23,932 nucleotides of DNA from Bacillota bacterium. GTDB taxonomy: Bacteria > Bacillota_A > Clostridia > DSM-8532. The notes under the pieces were generated by a model. That model was not told the DNA's origin and ran no database searches. It worked only from the letters and a program-made list of their open reading frames with translations. Below, piece by piece: positions 1-7,681 of this stretch. The stretch is taken from positions 1-23,932 of the forward strand of contig JAFADM010000366.1 of NCBI GenBank assembly GCA_023424865.1, read 5' to 3'. Within the stretch, counting starts at the first letter, position 1, and every line of letters starts with the position of its first letter. A program made the position numbers and the translations under genes.

Positions 1-1
1 A

Positions 2-556
2 TTGATCAATCAGGAAACACAGGCGGCCTTTGTGCGGGGAGAAGAATGGGCGCTTGAAGCCGCCATTTGCGAATACAGCCGCCCATTGCTGCGCTACTGT
101 GCAACCATACTGTGCCATACCGAGGAGGCAAAGGATGTCGTTCAGGAAACTTTTATCAAAGCTTACGAGAAAAGAAAGCGCTTCGATCCGAAGACCTCCC
201 TCAATGCTTGGCTATACCGTATCGCGTATACTACCGCTGTTGATGCCGTCCGAAAGAGAAAGCGCAAAGCCGGGCTCATCTTCATTGGGAGCATAGCCGA
301 GGATGGAGGCCGCGACGGCATATCGGAACCTTTGTACAGCATATTGCAATCCTTAAAGGTAATGGACAGAGCGCTGCTTTACGGCAGGGTATTGGAGGAA
401 AAGCCTTACAAAGAACTAGCCCTGCACCTGAACTCATCGGAAACCGCGCTTCGGAAACGCTACGAACGTCTGATTCAAAGACTGGCGTTACGGTCTGAAC
501 TGAAGGAATCCTACACCATGATCCTCGAAAAGGAGTGTACGAAAAGGAGTGTATGA
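2..556 (+). CDS. ECF-type RNA polymerase sigma factor (5' end uncertain)
   Basis: Directs core RNA polymerase to a small regulon. Region 2 is visible at about residues 20-88: acidic EEAKDVVQETFIKAYE, then the aromatic and basic stretch LNAWLYRIAYTTAVDAVRKRKRK used for -10 melting. The region 4 helix-turn-helix covers about 122-165 (KPYKELALHLNSSETALRKRYERLIQRL). About 184 residues is normal for an ECF factor. The only in-window start is a TTG at base 2, with no room for a ribosome site, so the true start may lie just outside the window. The last codons run through a 14-bp tandem duplication that changes the frame of the C-terminus and the stop position. The gene after it, one base beyond the stop, is a likely anti-sigma partner. 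The family call is firm; the regulon is unknown. Confidence 0.88.
   Translation: MINQETQAAFVRGEEWALEAAICEYSRPLLRYCATILCHTEEAKDVVQETFIKAYEKRKRFDPKTSLNAWLYRIAYTTAVDAVRKRKRKAGLIFIGSIAEDGGRDGISEPLYSILQSLKVMDRALLYGRVLEEKPYKELALHLNSSETALRKRYERLIQRLALRSELKESYTMILEKECTKRSV
526..553 (+). repeat. 14-bp tandem duplication x2 at the sigma/anti-sigma junction
   Basis: Two identical copies of CGAAAAGGAGTGTA lie at 526-539 and 540-553. Each carries the AGGAG ribosome site of the following gene. Removing one copy would make the sigma gene end in ...ECMK followed by a TGA overlapping the next ATG (ATGA). With two copies the sigma frame stops at 554-556 and the ATG is at 558. Confidence 0.9.
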
Positions 557-557
557 A

Positions 558-1415
558 ATGAATATGGAACAAATTCGTGAACAGATGGAAGGCATTCAGA
601 TCCAGGAATTCATTGCCCCGCAGGATATACTTAACAAGATTCGGGTCCGCAGACAGAAGCGCAAGGTGAGGCTTCGGGGCATGGCCGTCGCCGCATCGCT
701 GCTAATTGCCATCGGAGCGGTCCAATTTCAGCAGATATCAGCCTTTACTCAGTCGGTATACAGGAGCGTCATTCTTTCCTTGGGCAAGGATACCCTCTAT
801 ATCGGTTATCTCCAAACCATTCCAAGTGAAATAAAGAGTCTTAGCTGGATCGGCGGTAAGGTAGGCATCAAGGACTATTCCGGCATCGCCGATGCTGAGG
901 AAGAGCTTGGGATTCATGTGCTGCGCAACACTCTGAGCATTGGTATGGATCGCCATCGGAGAATAAACTTGACATTCTTTAAAACCGGCAATGTCGTCGA
1001 ATTGAAATTTGACAGGCATTTCATCGGGGACCTTAAAAACTATCAGGAAACGATTCTGGACAACGGCGATCTCCGGTATTCCTATGAATCCGATGACGAT
1101 ACCCTTTACAAGTCTCCGGTATCGATGACGGTTTCCTTCGTAACCGGAGGAGGTAATGATGTGGAAAAGCGTCCCTGGGAATTCTTCGATTATGAGGAAA
1201 AATACGTGAGCCCCGAAAACAACATCACCGCCTATTTGATGAAACACTCCGGCAGTATCATGCTGGGCGGGGAAAAGCTCGCCCTGCGGGCAGCGTCAGG
1301 AGAGCCTGGTATTAGCGCTGTCTTTGTGAGTAACAACCTGCTGTACACTCTTTCCGGCAATATTCCCGCCAGTGAGATGAAGCGGATTGTGGATGCTTTT
1401 ATCGTGAGCGATTAG
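558..1415 (+). CDS. Single-pass membrane protein, probable anti-sigma factor (DUF4367-like C-terminus)
   Basis: About 285 residues. A basic cytoplasmic stretch (RVRRQKRKVRLRG) precedes one membrane helix at about residues 38-58 (MAVAASLLIAIGAVQF); the remaining ~220 residues would be outside. The extreme C-terminus (NNLLYTLSGNIPASEMKRIVDAF) resembles the ending of DUF4367-type domains, which are often found in proteins paired with ECF sigma factors. No HxxxCxxC zinc anti-sigma motif is visible. I chose ATG 558 because AGGAG at 545-549 sits 8 bases upstream; an in-frame GTG at 549 overlaps that site. The adjacent sigma gene supports an anti-sigma role by inference, but no sequence motif proves it. 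Confidence 0.6.
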   Translation: MNMEQIREQMEGIQIQEFIAPQDILNKIRVRRQKRKVRLRGMAVAASLLIAIGAVQFQQISAFTQSVYRSVILSLGKDTLYIGYLQTIPSEIKSLSWIGGKVGIKDYSGIADAEEELGIHVLRNTLSIGMDRHRRINLTFFKTGNVVELKFDRHFIGDLKNYQETILDNGDLRYSYESDDDTLYKSPVSMTVSFVTGGGNDVEKRPWEFFDYEEKYVSPENNITAYLMKHSGSIMLGGEKLALRAASGEPGISAVFVSNNLLYTLSGNIPASEMKRIVDAFIVSD

Positions 1416-1568
1416 CCCTTTGTCTGGGTCAAAAAGATTGAAGCCGAATTATCAGAAGGTATCTCGCAGATCGGACGTGACTTTTTTGAAATCCGTGAGT
1501 ACTTGGAATACCTGCGGCAAAAAAGTGTACGTTTACTACAGGCAGATGGCTTGAAAAGGCTGATATAG
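1416..1568 (+). pseudogene. Possible remnant of a serine recombinase (resolvase) gene
   Basis: There is an open frame of about 50 codons with no start codon, directly in frame after the previous stop and ending at TAG 1566-1568. The peptide contains VWVKKIEAEL, then SQIGRDFFEIREYLEYLRQK and SVRLLQADG. The spacing of VKK(I/L), (L/I)GRD, a following amphipathic helix and a V-R-(F/L)-(I/L) strand resembles the central catalytic-domain segment of gamma-delta/Tn3-type resolvases. There is no catalytic serine region upstream and no DNA-binding domain downstream, so if the match is right it is a broken fragment. The identification is by eye and tentative. Confidence 0.3.
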
Positions 1569-1689
1569 CAGGGTAAAATAGCAGAGGATACTTAGTTCTG
1601 CATATTGGAGTTCTTGTTGCGCTTCGGTGATTGATAAGTTTGGTATTGCATGATGGATTTAAATCTATGTGAAAGGATGATAATTCATA

Positions 1690-2202
1690 ATGAAAACTAA
1701 AAAACAAGAAGAATTGGTAAATTCATTTTTATCGGCGCTTGAAGATGAAATCAGACCGTTATACCATGAAATTATAATGTATCTGTCTGAACTCAGTTAT
1801 AACCCCAAAAAGGAAAAAGCAAGTATATCCTTTAAACATGATTTGCATAATAAGCAAATGGCAAAAATGGGTTTTAAGGGAAATAAAGAACATAATCCGT
1901 TCTTCTCATTGAGATTTTCAGCTTGCCGTGAGTATTCGCAAAGGTTCGCGAATGTTATAAGTGCGAATATTAACAAATATCCAAGTAAAATCCCCGGGTG
2001 TATAGCCAACAACTGTAATTATTGCTCGGGAGAACCTGATACACATATTTATACGCATACCTTTCCGAACGGTGAGAGAAAATCGCACTGCGGAGCATAT
2101 GCACTTGAAATACCGGATATTACGGTGGAAGATATAGGAGAAATAAAAAAGCTTATAAAAGATGAGGATAACTATTTATTAAAACATGAAGCAGGCTTAT
2201 AA
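1690..2202 (+). CDS. Hypothetical protein with a C-terminal cysteine cluster
   Basis: A 170-residue soluble protein that I do not recognise. The N-terminal ~90 residues are charged and helical. The C-terminal part has cysteines at about 104, 109, 112 and 134 (C-x4-C-x2-C-x21-C, including NNCNYCSG and KSHCGAY) with histidines between them, which could form a small metal-binding or zinc-ribbon-like unit. ATG at 1690 follows GAAAGGATG about 10 bases upstream. It stands alone: the next feature is a strong terminator about 55 bases after its stop. It appears more AT-rich than the sigma pair before it. It is probably a real gene because of its intact frame, ribosome site and terminator. Confidence 0.65.
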   Translation: MKTKKQEELVNSFLSALEDEIRPLYHEIIMYLSELSYNPKKEKASISFKHDLHNKQMAKMGFKGNKEHNPFFSLRFSACREYSQRFANVISANINKYPSKIPGCIANNCNYCSGEPDTHIYTHTFPNGERKSHCGAYALEIPDITVEDIGEIKKLIKDEDNYLLKHEAGL

Positions 2203-2257
2203 CATAAGCAATTAATGTATAAATGTGAAGCTATCTTTTTGACCTGGACATCTACTG

Positions 2258-2291
2258 AAATCCGCATGGTTATGAGGCTATGCGGATTTTT
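2258..2291 (+). terminator. Rho-independent terminator
   Basis: Perfect 10-bp stem AAATCCGCAT (2258-2267) / ATGCGGATTT (2280-2289) with a 12-base loop, followed by a T run to 2291. It lies 55 bases after the stop of the cysteine-cluster gene. Confidence 0.88.
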
Positions 2292-2366
2292 GCTTCCACG
2301 GCAACCGCTTCGATTTTTTATGGACTGTATGGGTATGAGCATCAGTGGAAAAGTGTTTTAATAGGG

Positions 2367-2419
2367 AAGCTTATCAATAAAAAACACCCATCAAATGAGT
2401 GTTTTTTATTGATAAGCTT
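2367..2419. terminator. Long perfect inverted repeat, likely bidirectional terminator
   Basis: Perfect 21-bp arms at 2367-2387 and 2399-2419 with an 11-base loop. Each arm is built of AAGCTTATCAAT, an A6 tract and CAC, so both strands give a hairpin with a T6 tract. The minus-strand small gene stops at 2418, inside the outer end of the stem, so this ends that transcript. On the plus strand it is a second stop 80 bases after the 2258 terminator. Confidence 0.75.
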
Positions 2420-2609
2420 AATCATCCGCAATGAGATCAATTGCTCCAAGCACAATATGGGCCAATCCAAAGCCAACAACACCCGCCCCTAATGCTACTT
2501 TTGTATCCTTTCTTGACATTCCTCTTTTTTTCATATCCTTTGCTCGCAACACAACCCCGGTGGCAGTTACAGCCGTTCCAAGTATCACGGGAATCAGTCC
2601 TTCACGCAT
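2418..2609 (-). CDS. Small two-helix membrane protein
   Basis: 63 residues. Two hydrophobic segments at about 4-23 (GLIPVILGTAVTATGVVL) and 37-61 (KVALGAGVVGFGLAHIVLGA) flank a short, strongly basic turn (RAKDMKKRGMSRKDTK). This predicts a hairpin in the membrane with the basic turn inside. The ribosome site AAAGGAG lies 7 bases before ATG 2609, and the stop falls at the edge of a perfect hairpin, so it is a stand-alone unit. Similar small hydrophobic proteins are, as I recall, common in clostridia and sometimes carry the misleading label asparagine synthase. No enzyme motif is present and the function is unknown. Confidence 0.65.
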   Translation of the reverse strand: MREGLIPVILGTAVTATGVVLRAKDMKKRGMSRKDTKVALGAGVVGFGLAHIVLGAIDLIADD

Positions 2610-2936
2610 AAAAATACTCCTTTCGCAACATAATTATACAAATCTTTTATAGGTATATTGTTTGTATGTGAAAGCAATTTATGCCTAGTATATTTTATCG
2701 CTTTTCCCATTTTCGCCTGTCTGTCTATTCAAGGAGCTGTGCATAGAACCTTCTTGGATCTTCATACTTATCTGCCTGTTTCCAGAAAAGAAGCTACCTG
2801 AGGTTTCAGATACTGCAAGAGATAAAGCAGGAGAAGATTTTATTAAAAAGCTAGTGATTGGTATCATTAAGACCGCAATAGAGGGGGACTTTGGTTGCGT
2901 AGCGGTTGTGTTATCCAGATTACTCCCTATGCTGTT
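2610..2936. other. Spacer without a convincing gene; holds an open plus-strand frame
   Basis: The minus-strand leader of the small membrane gene occupies the left end. On the plus strand a frame is open from 2689 (after TAG 2686) to TAA 2938-2940 but lacks an ATG at a useful place. Its last ~36 codons read as an amphipathic helix-rich peptide (GEDFIKKLVIGIIKTAIEG, then VAVVLSRLLPMLF). It is either a gene remnant or chance. No terminator for the histidine kinase gene, which ends at 2937, was seen. Confidence 0.4.
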
Positions 2937-4754
2937 TTAATTAATGGCGGGGATTTTGACTTTAACGAGGGTACCTTCTCCATATTTACTTAAAAATTCA
3001 AGACCATAATTTTCGCCATAATAAAGATGAATTCTCTTGTTGATATTTACCAAGCCATAGCCGTTCTCGGAATTTGCGCCAACCTCGCCTTTTTGAAGTT
3101 GCCTGAGCTTTTCCTGCTCCATTCCTATGCCGTCATCGGATATAATTAGCTCTATAATATTATTCTTAAGAGAGCCTGTTATTGTTATACAACCGGATTT
3201 AGTGTCTTTCCAAAGTATTCCATGAAGAATTGCATTCTCAATAATTGGCTGAAGCGTAATTTTCAGAATAGTATATTGTTTAATTTCTTCTGGTATCTGT
3301 ATAATCAAATTTAAATTAGTGAACCTCATATTCTGTATCTGGAAATAGCAGGATGCATGTGTAATCTCTTCCTCAATAGTTATGACATCTTTTCCTTTAC
3401 TAAGGCTTAACTTATAAAATTTCGCAAGATCTTCAACAATAGCTATAATCTCCTGACCGGAATTGTTCCATGCATACCAGCTGATCATATCAAGAGTGTT
3501 ATATAGAAAATGCGGATTTATTTGAGCTTGTAAGGACTTAAGTTCCGAACTCTTTAATTCCTGGCCGGATTTATACTGTTCCTTTATGAGTTGAGATATT
3601 CTTTCTGTCATATAATTAAAGTCGTTTATCAGCATATTTATTTCATCATTCTTTTGTTTAACGGCCAGAGGCTCTAGCTTGCCATTATGTAATTCTCTCA
3701 TTTTTGCAGCCAATAATAATATACGTTCATTAAAGGAGTATGAAATGATATAGGCTGCAAAAATGGCAATTGTACTTACTAGAAATAAAATAAATGTCAT
3801 GTTGTTCTTCAAGATGTCACTTTGATTTAATACCTCCCCTGTGGGGAGCAAGGTCACCATATACCAGTCTGTAGAATCAAGCTTACTGGCTCCTATCCAA
3901 AAGCTCTCATCACCTGCTTTAATCTGTGACCAGTTATCCTTTCCTAGAGAAAGAGATTTAATTTGTTCCATATCTATCTTATAATTAGATGCAAAATTAT
4001 CTTCTGAGGAAGCGACCAAGCTACCTTGAGAATTAATGATATAGGTTACACTTTTAGTCATGGTATTTGCTTTTTTTAGTATATCAACAATTGAGCTCTT
4101 TGGAAAATCGCAGCGTATAGCTCCCAATTGTTTTAGATAGTCATTTGGGTGTACAATAATCCTGGCTAGTGAAAGAATACCTCCTGAATCGCTGGTTTGA
4201 TTTTTAGGGATGGGATTATTACTTTTGTCCTCCGGCTCCATGTAGGAAGAGGGTAGCCATAAGTAGGACTGCCCGCTATTATTGATTTCCGTATACCATT
4301 TTGAATTAAATATCCGGTTCATATTAAAGATATTTCGATTTTCATTAGAGTACATCAGTCCGTCTGGAACATAAATTCTCACTCTCGTGACATAAATGCC
4401 ATCCTGAATAGAAGTGGCATAGGACAATATTGAATCCATGTTGCTTTTGCTTTCAAGGATATCTTTATTCTGAGGAGATACTAGAATGTTAATTAGCTCT
4501 TTATTCCTGATCAAAGTTGAAGAGAGATCCCTTATGTTATGTAATTTAAAGGTAAGAAATAAATATGCCTGATCAAAGGACTGCTCCGCTGAATAAGTTA
4601 TATGGCTAACGGTAAATTTTGTAGCGAAGTCCGCAAATACAGTGGTGATAAGCGCCAAAGGTATGAGAATTAATGCAAAATAAGAAAATAACAGCTTTCT
4701 CATCAATTTCATCTGAGTTATGAGAAGAAACATGGATTTTATTTTTTTTATCAT
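2937..4754 (-). CDS. YesM-family membrane sensor histidine kinase
   Basis: About 605 residues; partner of the response regulator encoded just upstream. One membrane helix near the N-terminus (LLFSYFALILIPLALITTVF), a ~270-residue extracytoplasmic sensor region of the dCache type expected for this family, a second helix (MTFILFLVSTIAIFAAYII), then a HAMP linker. The His_kinase box LQAQINPHFLYNTLD has the phospho-acceptor histidine at about 415. The ATPase domain shows IENAILHGI (N box), DDGIGM (G1) and GYGLVNINKRIHLYYG (G2). Start: ATG 4754 overlaps the regulator stop as ATGA and has AGGGAGAG 9 bases upstream; a longer in-frame ATG at 4796 lies inside the regulator gene and is less likely. The context suggests it senses the carbohydrate imported by the divergent ABC system. 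Confidence 0.93.
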   Translation of the reverse strand: MIKKIKSMFLLITQMKLMRKLLFSYFALILIPLALITTVFADFATKFTVSHITYSAEQSFDQAYLFLTFKLHNIRDLSSTLIRNKELINILVSPQNKDILESKSNMDSILSYATSIQDGIYVTRVRIYVPDGLMYSNENRNIFNMNRIFNSKWYTEINNSGQSYLWLPSSYMEPEDKSNNPIPKNQTSDSGGILSLARIIVHPNDYLKQLGAIRCDFPKSSIVDILKKANTMTKSVTYIINSQGSLVASSEDNFASNYKIDMEQIKSLSLGKDNWSQIKAGDESFWIGASKLDSTDWYMVTLLPTGEVLNQSDILKNNMTFILFLVSTIAIFAAYIISYSFNERILLLAAKMRELHNGKLEPLAVKQKNDEINMLINDFNYMTERISQLIKEQYKSGQELKSSELKSLQAQINPHFLYNTLDMISWYAWNNSGQEIIAIVEDLAKFYKLSLSKGKDVITIEEEITHASCYFQIQNMRFTNLNLIIQIPEEIKQYTILKITLQPIIENAILHGILWKDTKSGCITITGSLKNNIIELIISDDGIGMEQEKLRQLQKGEVGANSENGYGLVNINKRIHLYYGENYGLEFLSKYGEGTLVKVKIPAIN

Positions 4755-6322
4755 TGCAGTATTCTCTCCCTGAATTCCGAAGGTGTCAAACCGCATGCTT
4801 TCCGGAATATCTTTGTAAAGTAATTACTGTCGCCGCATCCAACTTTTGATGCAATATCTGCAATTTTTAATTTTTTGTTTTGAAGCATTTCCTTTGCCTT
4901 TTCAATCCGATAGTCATTTATATATTTTACAAGTGCTTTACCAGTGCTTTTTTTGAAAACCGAGCTTAAATAGGCCGGGGATAAATGTGTATGTTCGCTG
5001 ATAACGCTTATAGTCAAGCTTTCTTCATGATAGTGGCTATTGATATATTGGATGACATTGATTACAGCTCTGTCATTAATTTTTATGTCCGCAATATATT
5101 GTAGATATATAATTAGCTGCCTTAATAAAAAACCTTCCATTTCTTGTAAGGTTGTAAAATTTAAAAATTTTTCCCGGATATCTGTATCCAGCACAGGGAT
5201 TTCCTTAAACTTAAATCCATACTGTGATGCTATTTTTACTAACTCCAATAGAAGTCTGTAGTAAAAGTCTTTGCACTCATTAACAAGGGTTGTATCAAAC
5301 CTTTTAATATCTGAGGATAAGGTCTTAATTAAAAATTCAGCTTTAATTTGCTCTTCATTACGGATTAATTCGGAGAAATCTTTTAAGATTAGTGAAGTAA
5401 ATGAGTAGGGCTGTTTGTAAATATCACAGAATTGTATTATACAGTTATGCCCATGGTAAAAAGCTCTTTGAATACCAAGTACTGCTGATTGATAAGAGCT
5501 ATAAAGGTTTTGCATTCCACTTTCTGTTTTTCCTAAAGATAAAAAAATGGGAAAAGAGGAGGAAAAATCCTCTAATATTATGTGACAAGCATTTTCAAGC
5601 TTTTCACTGGTAAATAGATGTCTGGCGTTTTTATTCCCAAATAAATGTATAATTATGTATTCGTCATTCTTTACTGCCCATATTCCCGAATGTTGAGTGG
5701 TTTTTTTTATATTTTCTAATATGTTTTCCATTCTTATTTTTAAGGAATTTATTTGTTCCGTTGGAGTATTTGCATGTATACGAATCAGTATAGTGACAAA
5801 AATGCCGTCCTGAGGCATTTCAACGCGGGAAGCAATTATACTTTCGTTTATAGACTCCCAATCCAGGTTTCTGTTTATAAGCTGGAGAGCAAGCTCATTT
5901 CTTACTAAAGTAAGGCTTGCCTTCAATAATTCTTTTTTCTTTCTTTCTTCCTTGCATAATGAAATAGAGGTCCGAAGAGCGCCCTTCAACTCATTCATGT
6001 TTATGGGCTTTTCTATGTAGTTTAATGCTTTAAGTTCAATTGCAGATTTTAAATATTCTTTGTCAGAGTACCCGCTCATAAATATTACATGGCATGTAGA
6101 AAATTGTCTTCTGATTTTGTACACCATTTCAACACCATCCATGCGGGGCATTCTTACATCTGTCAATATTATATCAGGATTAAAAGCAGAAACAGCCTTT
6201 AGGCCATTAATGCCATCGTCAGCTTCATACACATCGCTAATTCCCATTTCTTTTAATGGTAACCTTCCGATGATACCTCTGCGTGTATTCACTTCATCAT
6301 CTATAATCAAAAGCTTCAACAT
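4751..6322 (-). CDS. YesN-family response regulator with AraC-type DNA-binding domain
   Basis: 523 residues. The receiver domain spans about 1-120, with acidic pocket DDE at 8-10, phospho-acceptor Asp55 in TDVRMPRMDG and conserved Lys105 in IEKPIN. A long middle region of ~290 residues, usual for YesN-type regulators, follows. The C-terminal AraC domain with two helix-turn-helices is at about 420-520 (ESLTISVISEHTHLSPAYLSSVFKK; KIADIASKVGCGDSNYFTKIFRK). The start at 6322 has AGGAGG 5 bases upstream. It is translationally coupled to the kinase by a 4-base overlap. In this family the regulator usually activates the neighbouring transporter operon, here transcribed divergently across a 403-base spacer. 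Confidence 0.94.
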   Translation of the reverse strand: MLKLLIIDDEVNTRRGIIGRLPLKEMGISDVYEADDGINGLKAVSAFNPDIILTDVRMPRMDGVEMVYKIRRQFSTCHVIFMSGYSDKEYLKSAIELKALNYIEKPINMNELKGALRTSISLCKEERKKKELLKASLTLVRNELALQLINRNLDWESINESIIASRVEMPQDGIFVTILIRIHANTPTEQINSLKIRMENILENIKKTTQHSGIWAVKNDEYIIIHLFGNKNARHLFTSEKLENACHIILEDFSSSFPIFLSLGKTESGMQNLYSSYQSAVLGIQRAFYHGHNCIIQFCDIYKQPYSFTSLILKDFSELIRNEEQIKAEFLIKTLSSDIKRFDTTLVNECKDFYYRLLLELVKIASQYGFKFKEIPVLDTDIREKFLNFTTLQEMEGFLLRQLIIYLQYIADIKINDRAVINVIQYINSHYHEESLTISVISEHTHLSPAYLSSVFKKSTGKALVKYINDYRIEKAKEMLQNKKLKIADIASKVGCGDSNYFTKIFRKACGLTPSEFRERILQ

Positions 6323-6725
6323 TTATCCTCCTAGTACAATATTTGCAGTAGACAAAGACAAATATACCGGTTGTAGCTATTCAGTAAACAACAGTTTTGG
6401 AATTAATTATTATTCAAGGCTATATAAAATCTGTATTTTTATTTGGAAAGTTAGCTGATTTACGAAAGTTTGGGAAGAGTTAAAAATATTAGGCAACAAC
6501 TGGCGGGTCAGATAAATTTAAGGTGCTTCTATTTTAGCATAATGAAAAACATGGAGCAATAGAGAACCATATGTAATATTTTGGATAAATTAGGCTCATC
6601 ACTAAATCTAAAAAAATTACTATAATCATAGAAATTTGCTAATTTTCAAGTAGCCTTTGATGCTAACATTTAATTGTCATTAGCGTACGTAATGCAATAA
6701 TATGTAAAAGGAGCTGGGCCTTCAA
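6323..6725. promoter_or_regulatory. Divergent control region between yesN-like gene and ABC transporter operon
   Basis: A 403-base AT-rich spacer. For the plus strand, a perfect -10 TATAAT is at 6621-6626 with no good -35 (6598-6603 reads ATCACT), a pattern typical of activator-dependent promoters. Just upstream, a direct repeat GATAAATTTAAGG (6511-6523) / GATAAATTAGG (6584-6594) is spaced 73 bases apart, about seven helical turns. The downstream copy abuts the -35 position, where an AraC-family activator would be expected to bind. The transcript would have a leader of roughly 90 bases. No convincing promoter for the minus-strand regulator was found. The assignment is inference. Confidence 0.4.
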
Positions 6726-7643
6726 TTGAAAACACCTTTCTTTAAAAAACTATTTAAATACAAAATTCTTTTATTAATGCTGCTTCCCGCGGTATTATAT
6801 TTTATAGTTTTTAGCTATTTACCTATGGCTGGGATTGTCGTTGCTTTTAAAAGGTTTGATTACAAAGGTGGTATCTTTGGCAGTCCATGGATTGGTTTCG
6901 AAAATTTTAAATTTTTATTTATTAATGGCGGTATTTTTAATGTTGCAAGAAATACTGTATTGTACAATGCGGGTTTTATAATTATCAACAATTCAATCCA
7001 AATACTAATGGCAATAATGTTGACAGAACTTGCAGGAAAGTATTTCAAAAAAATAGCTCAAACAGTGATGTTTCTTCCGTATTTTGTATCGTGGGTGGTT
7101 GTAGGTACTTTCGTTTTTAATATATTCAATTACGAATATGGATTCCTCAACAACTTGTTAATATCCCTCAGTGGTGAGCCAGTTAATGTATATGACAAGC
7201 CAGTGGCATGGGTGTTTATTATTTTGTTTTTCAGTTTCTGGAAGAGTGTAGGATATGGGTCTGTGCTGTATCTTGCTGCAATAGCAGGGATTGACAGGGA
7301 AATGTATGAAGCGGCAGATATCGACGGATGTAATATTTTTCAAAGGATTATCCATATTACATTACCTTCATTAATACCTACAATAATAATTCTCGTGCTT
7401 CTTTCAATAGGAAATATATTCCGTGGAGATTTTTCAATGTTTTATCAGATTGTTGGCCAAAACTCATTGGTTTACAGCCATACCGATGTCATTGATACCT
7501 TTGTAACCCGATCGCTTATGGAGACAAGAGAATTTGGAATGACATCGGCAGCAGGGCTTATCCAGTCGGTTTTGTGCTTTTTTATAATAAACATTGCTAA
7601 TCTGACAGTAAGAAAATATCAAAAAAATTATGCTTTATACTAA
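6726..7643 (+). CDS. Carbohydrate ABC transporter permease (LplB/MalF-like)
   Basis: 305 residues, about six membrane helices starting at LLLMLLPAVLYFIVFSYLP. The EAA loop that docks the ATPase is at about 195-215 (EAADIDGCNIFQRIIHITLP). First gene of an importer operon of permease, permease and binding protein, without an ATPase gene; such systems generally borrow a shared MsmX-type ATPase. The start is a TTG at 6726: AGGAG at 6709-6713 lies 12 bases upstream, and the next ATG is codon 18, which would cut into the first membrane helix. The family is clear. The substrate is not readable from the permease itself, though the downstream GH42 enzyme suggests a galactoside. Confidence 0.93.
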   Translation: MKTPFFKKLFKYKILLLMLLPAVLYFIVFSYLPMAGIVVAFKRFDYKGGIFGSPWIGFENFKFLFINGGIFNVARNTVLYNAGFIIINNSIQILMAIMLTELAGKYFKKIAQTVMFLPYFVSWVVVGTFVFNIFNYEYGFLNNLLISLSGEPVNVYDKPVAWVFIILFFSFWKSVGYGSVLYLAAIAGIDREMYEAADIDGCNIFQRIIHITLPSLIPTIIILVLLSIGNIFRGDFSMFYQIVGQNSLVYSHTDVIDTFVTRSLMETREFGMTSAAGLIQSVLCFFIINIANLTVRKYQKNYALY

Positions 7644-7681
7644 AATTAATTTGCTAATTTTAATATGAAAAGGTGCTGAAA

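Noticed and set aside
738..1247. 169-codon minus-strand open frame opposite the anti-sigma gene
   Set aside because: Shadow of the plus-strand gene, which has a ribosome site, a membrane helix and operon context; no recognisable domain.
2685..2867. 60-codon minus-strand open frame
   Set aside because: No ribosome site, low-complexity serine-rich product and no recognisable domain.
4752..4796. Longer histidine kinase start at 4796
   Set aside because: It would overlap the regulator gene by 46 bases; ATG 4754 gives the typical ATGA overlap with a ribosome site.
6674..6703. Promoter TTGTCA-N18-TAATAT before the permease gene
   Set aside because: It would start transcription at about 6710, inside the ribosome site, leaving no usable leader; the TATAAT at 6621 is more plausible.
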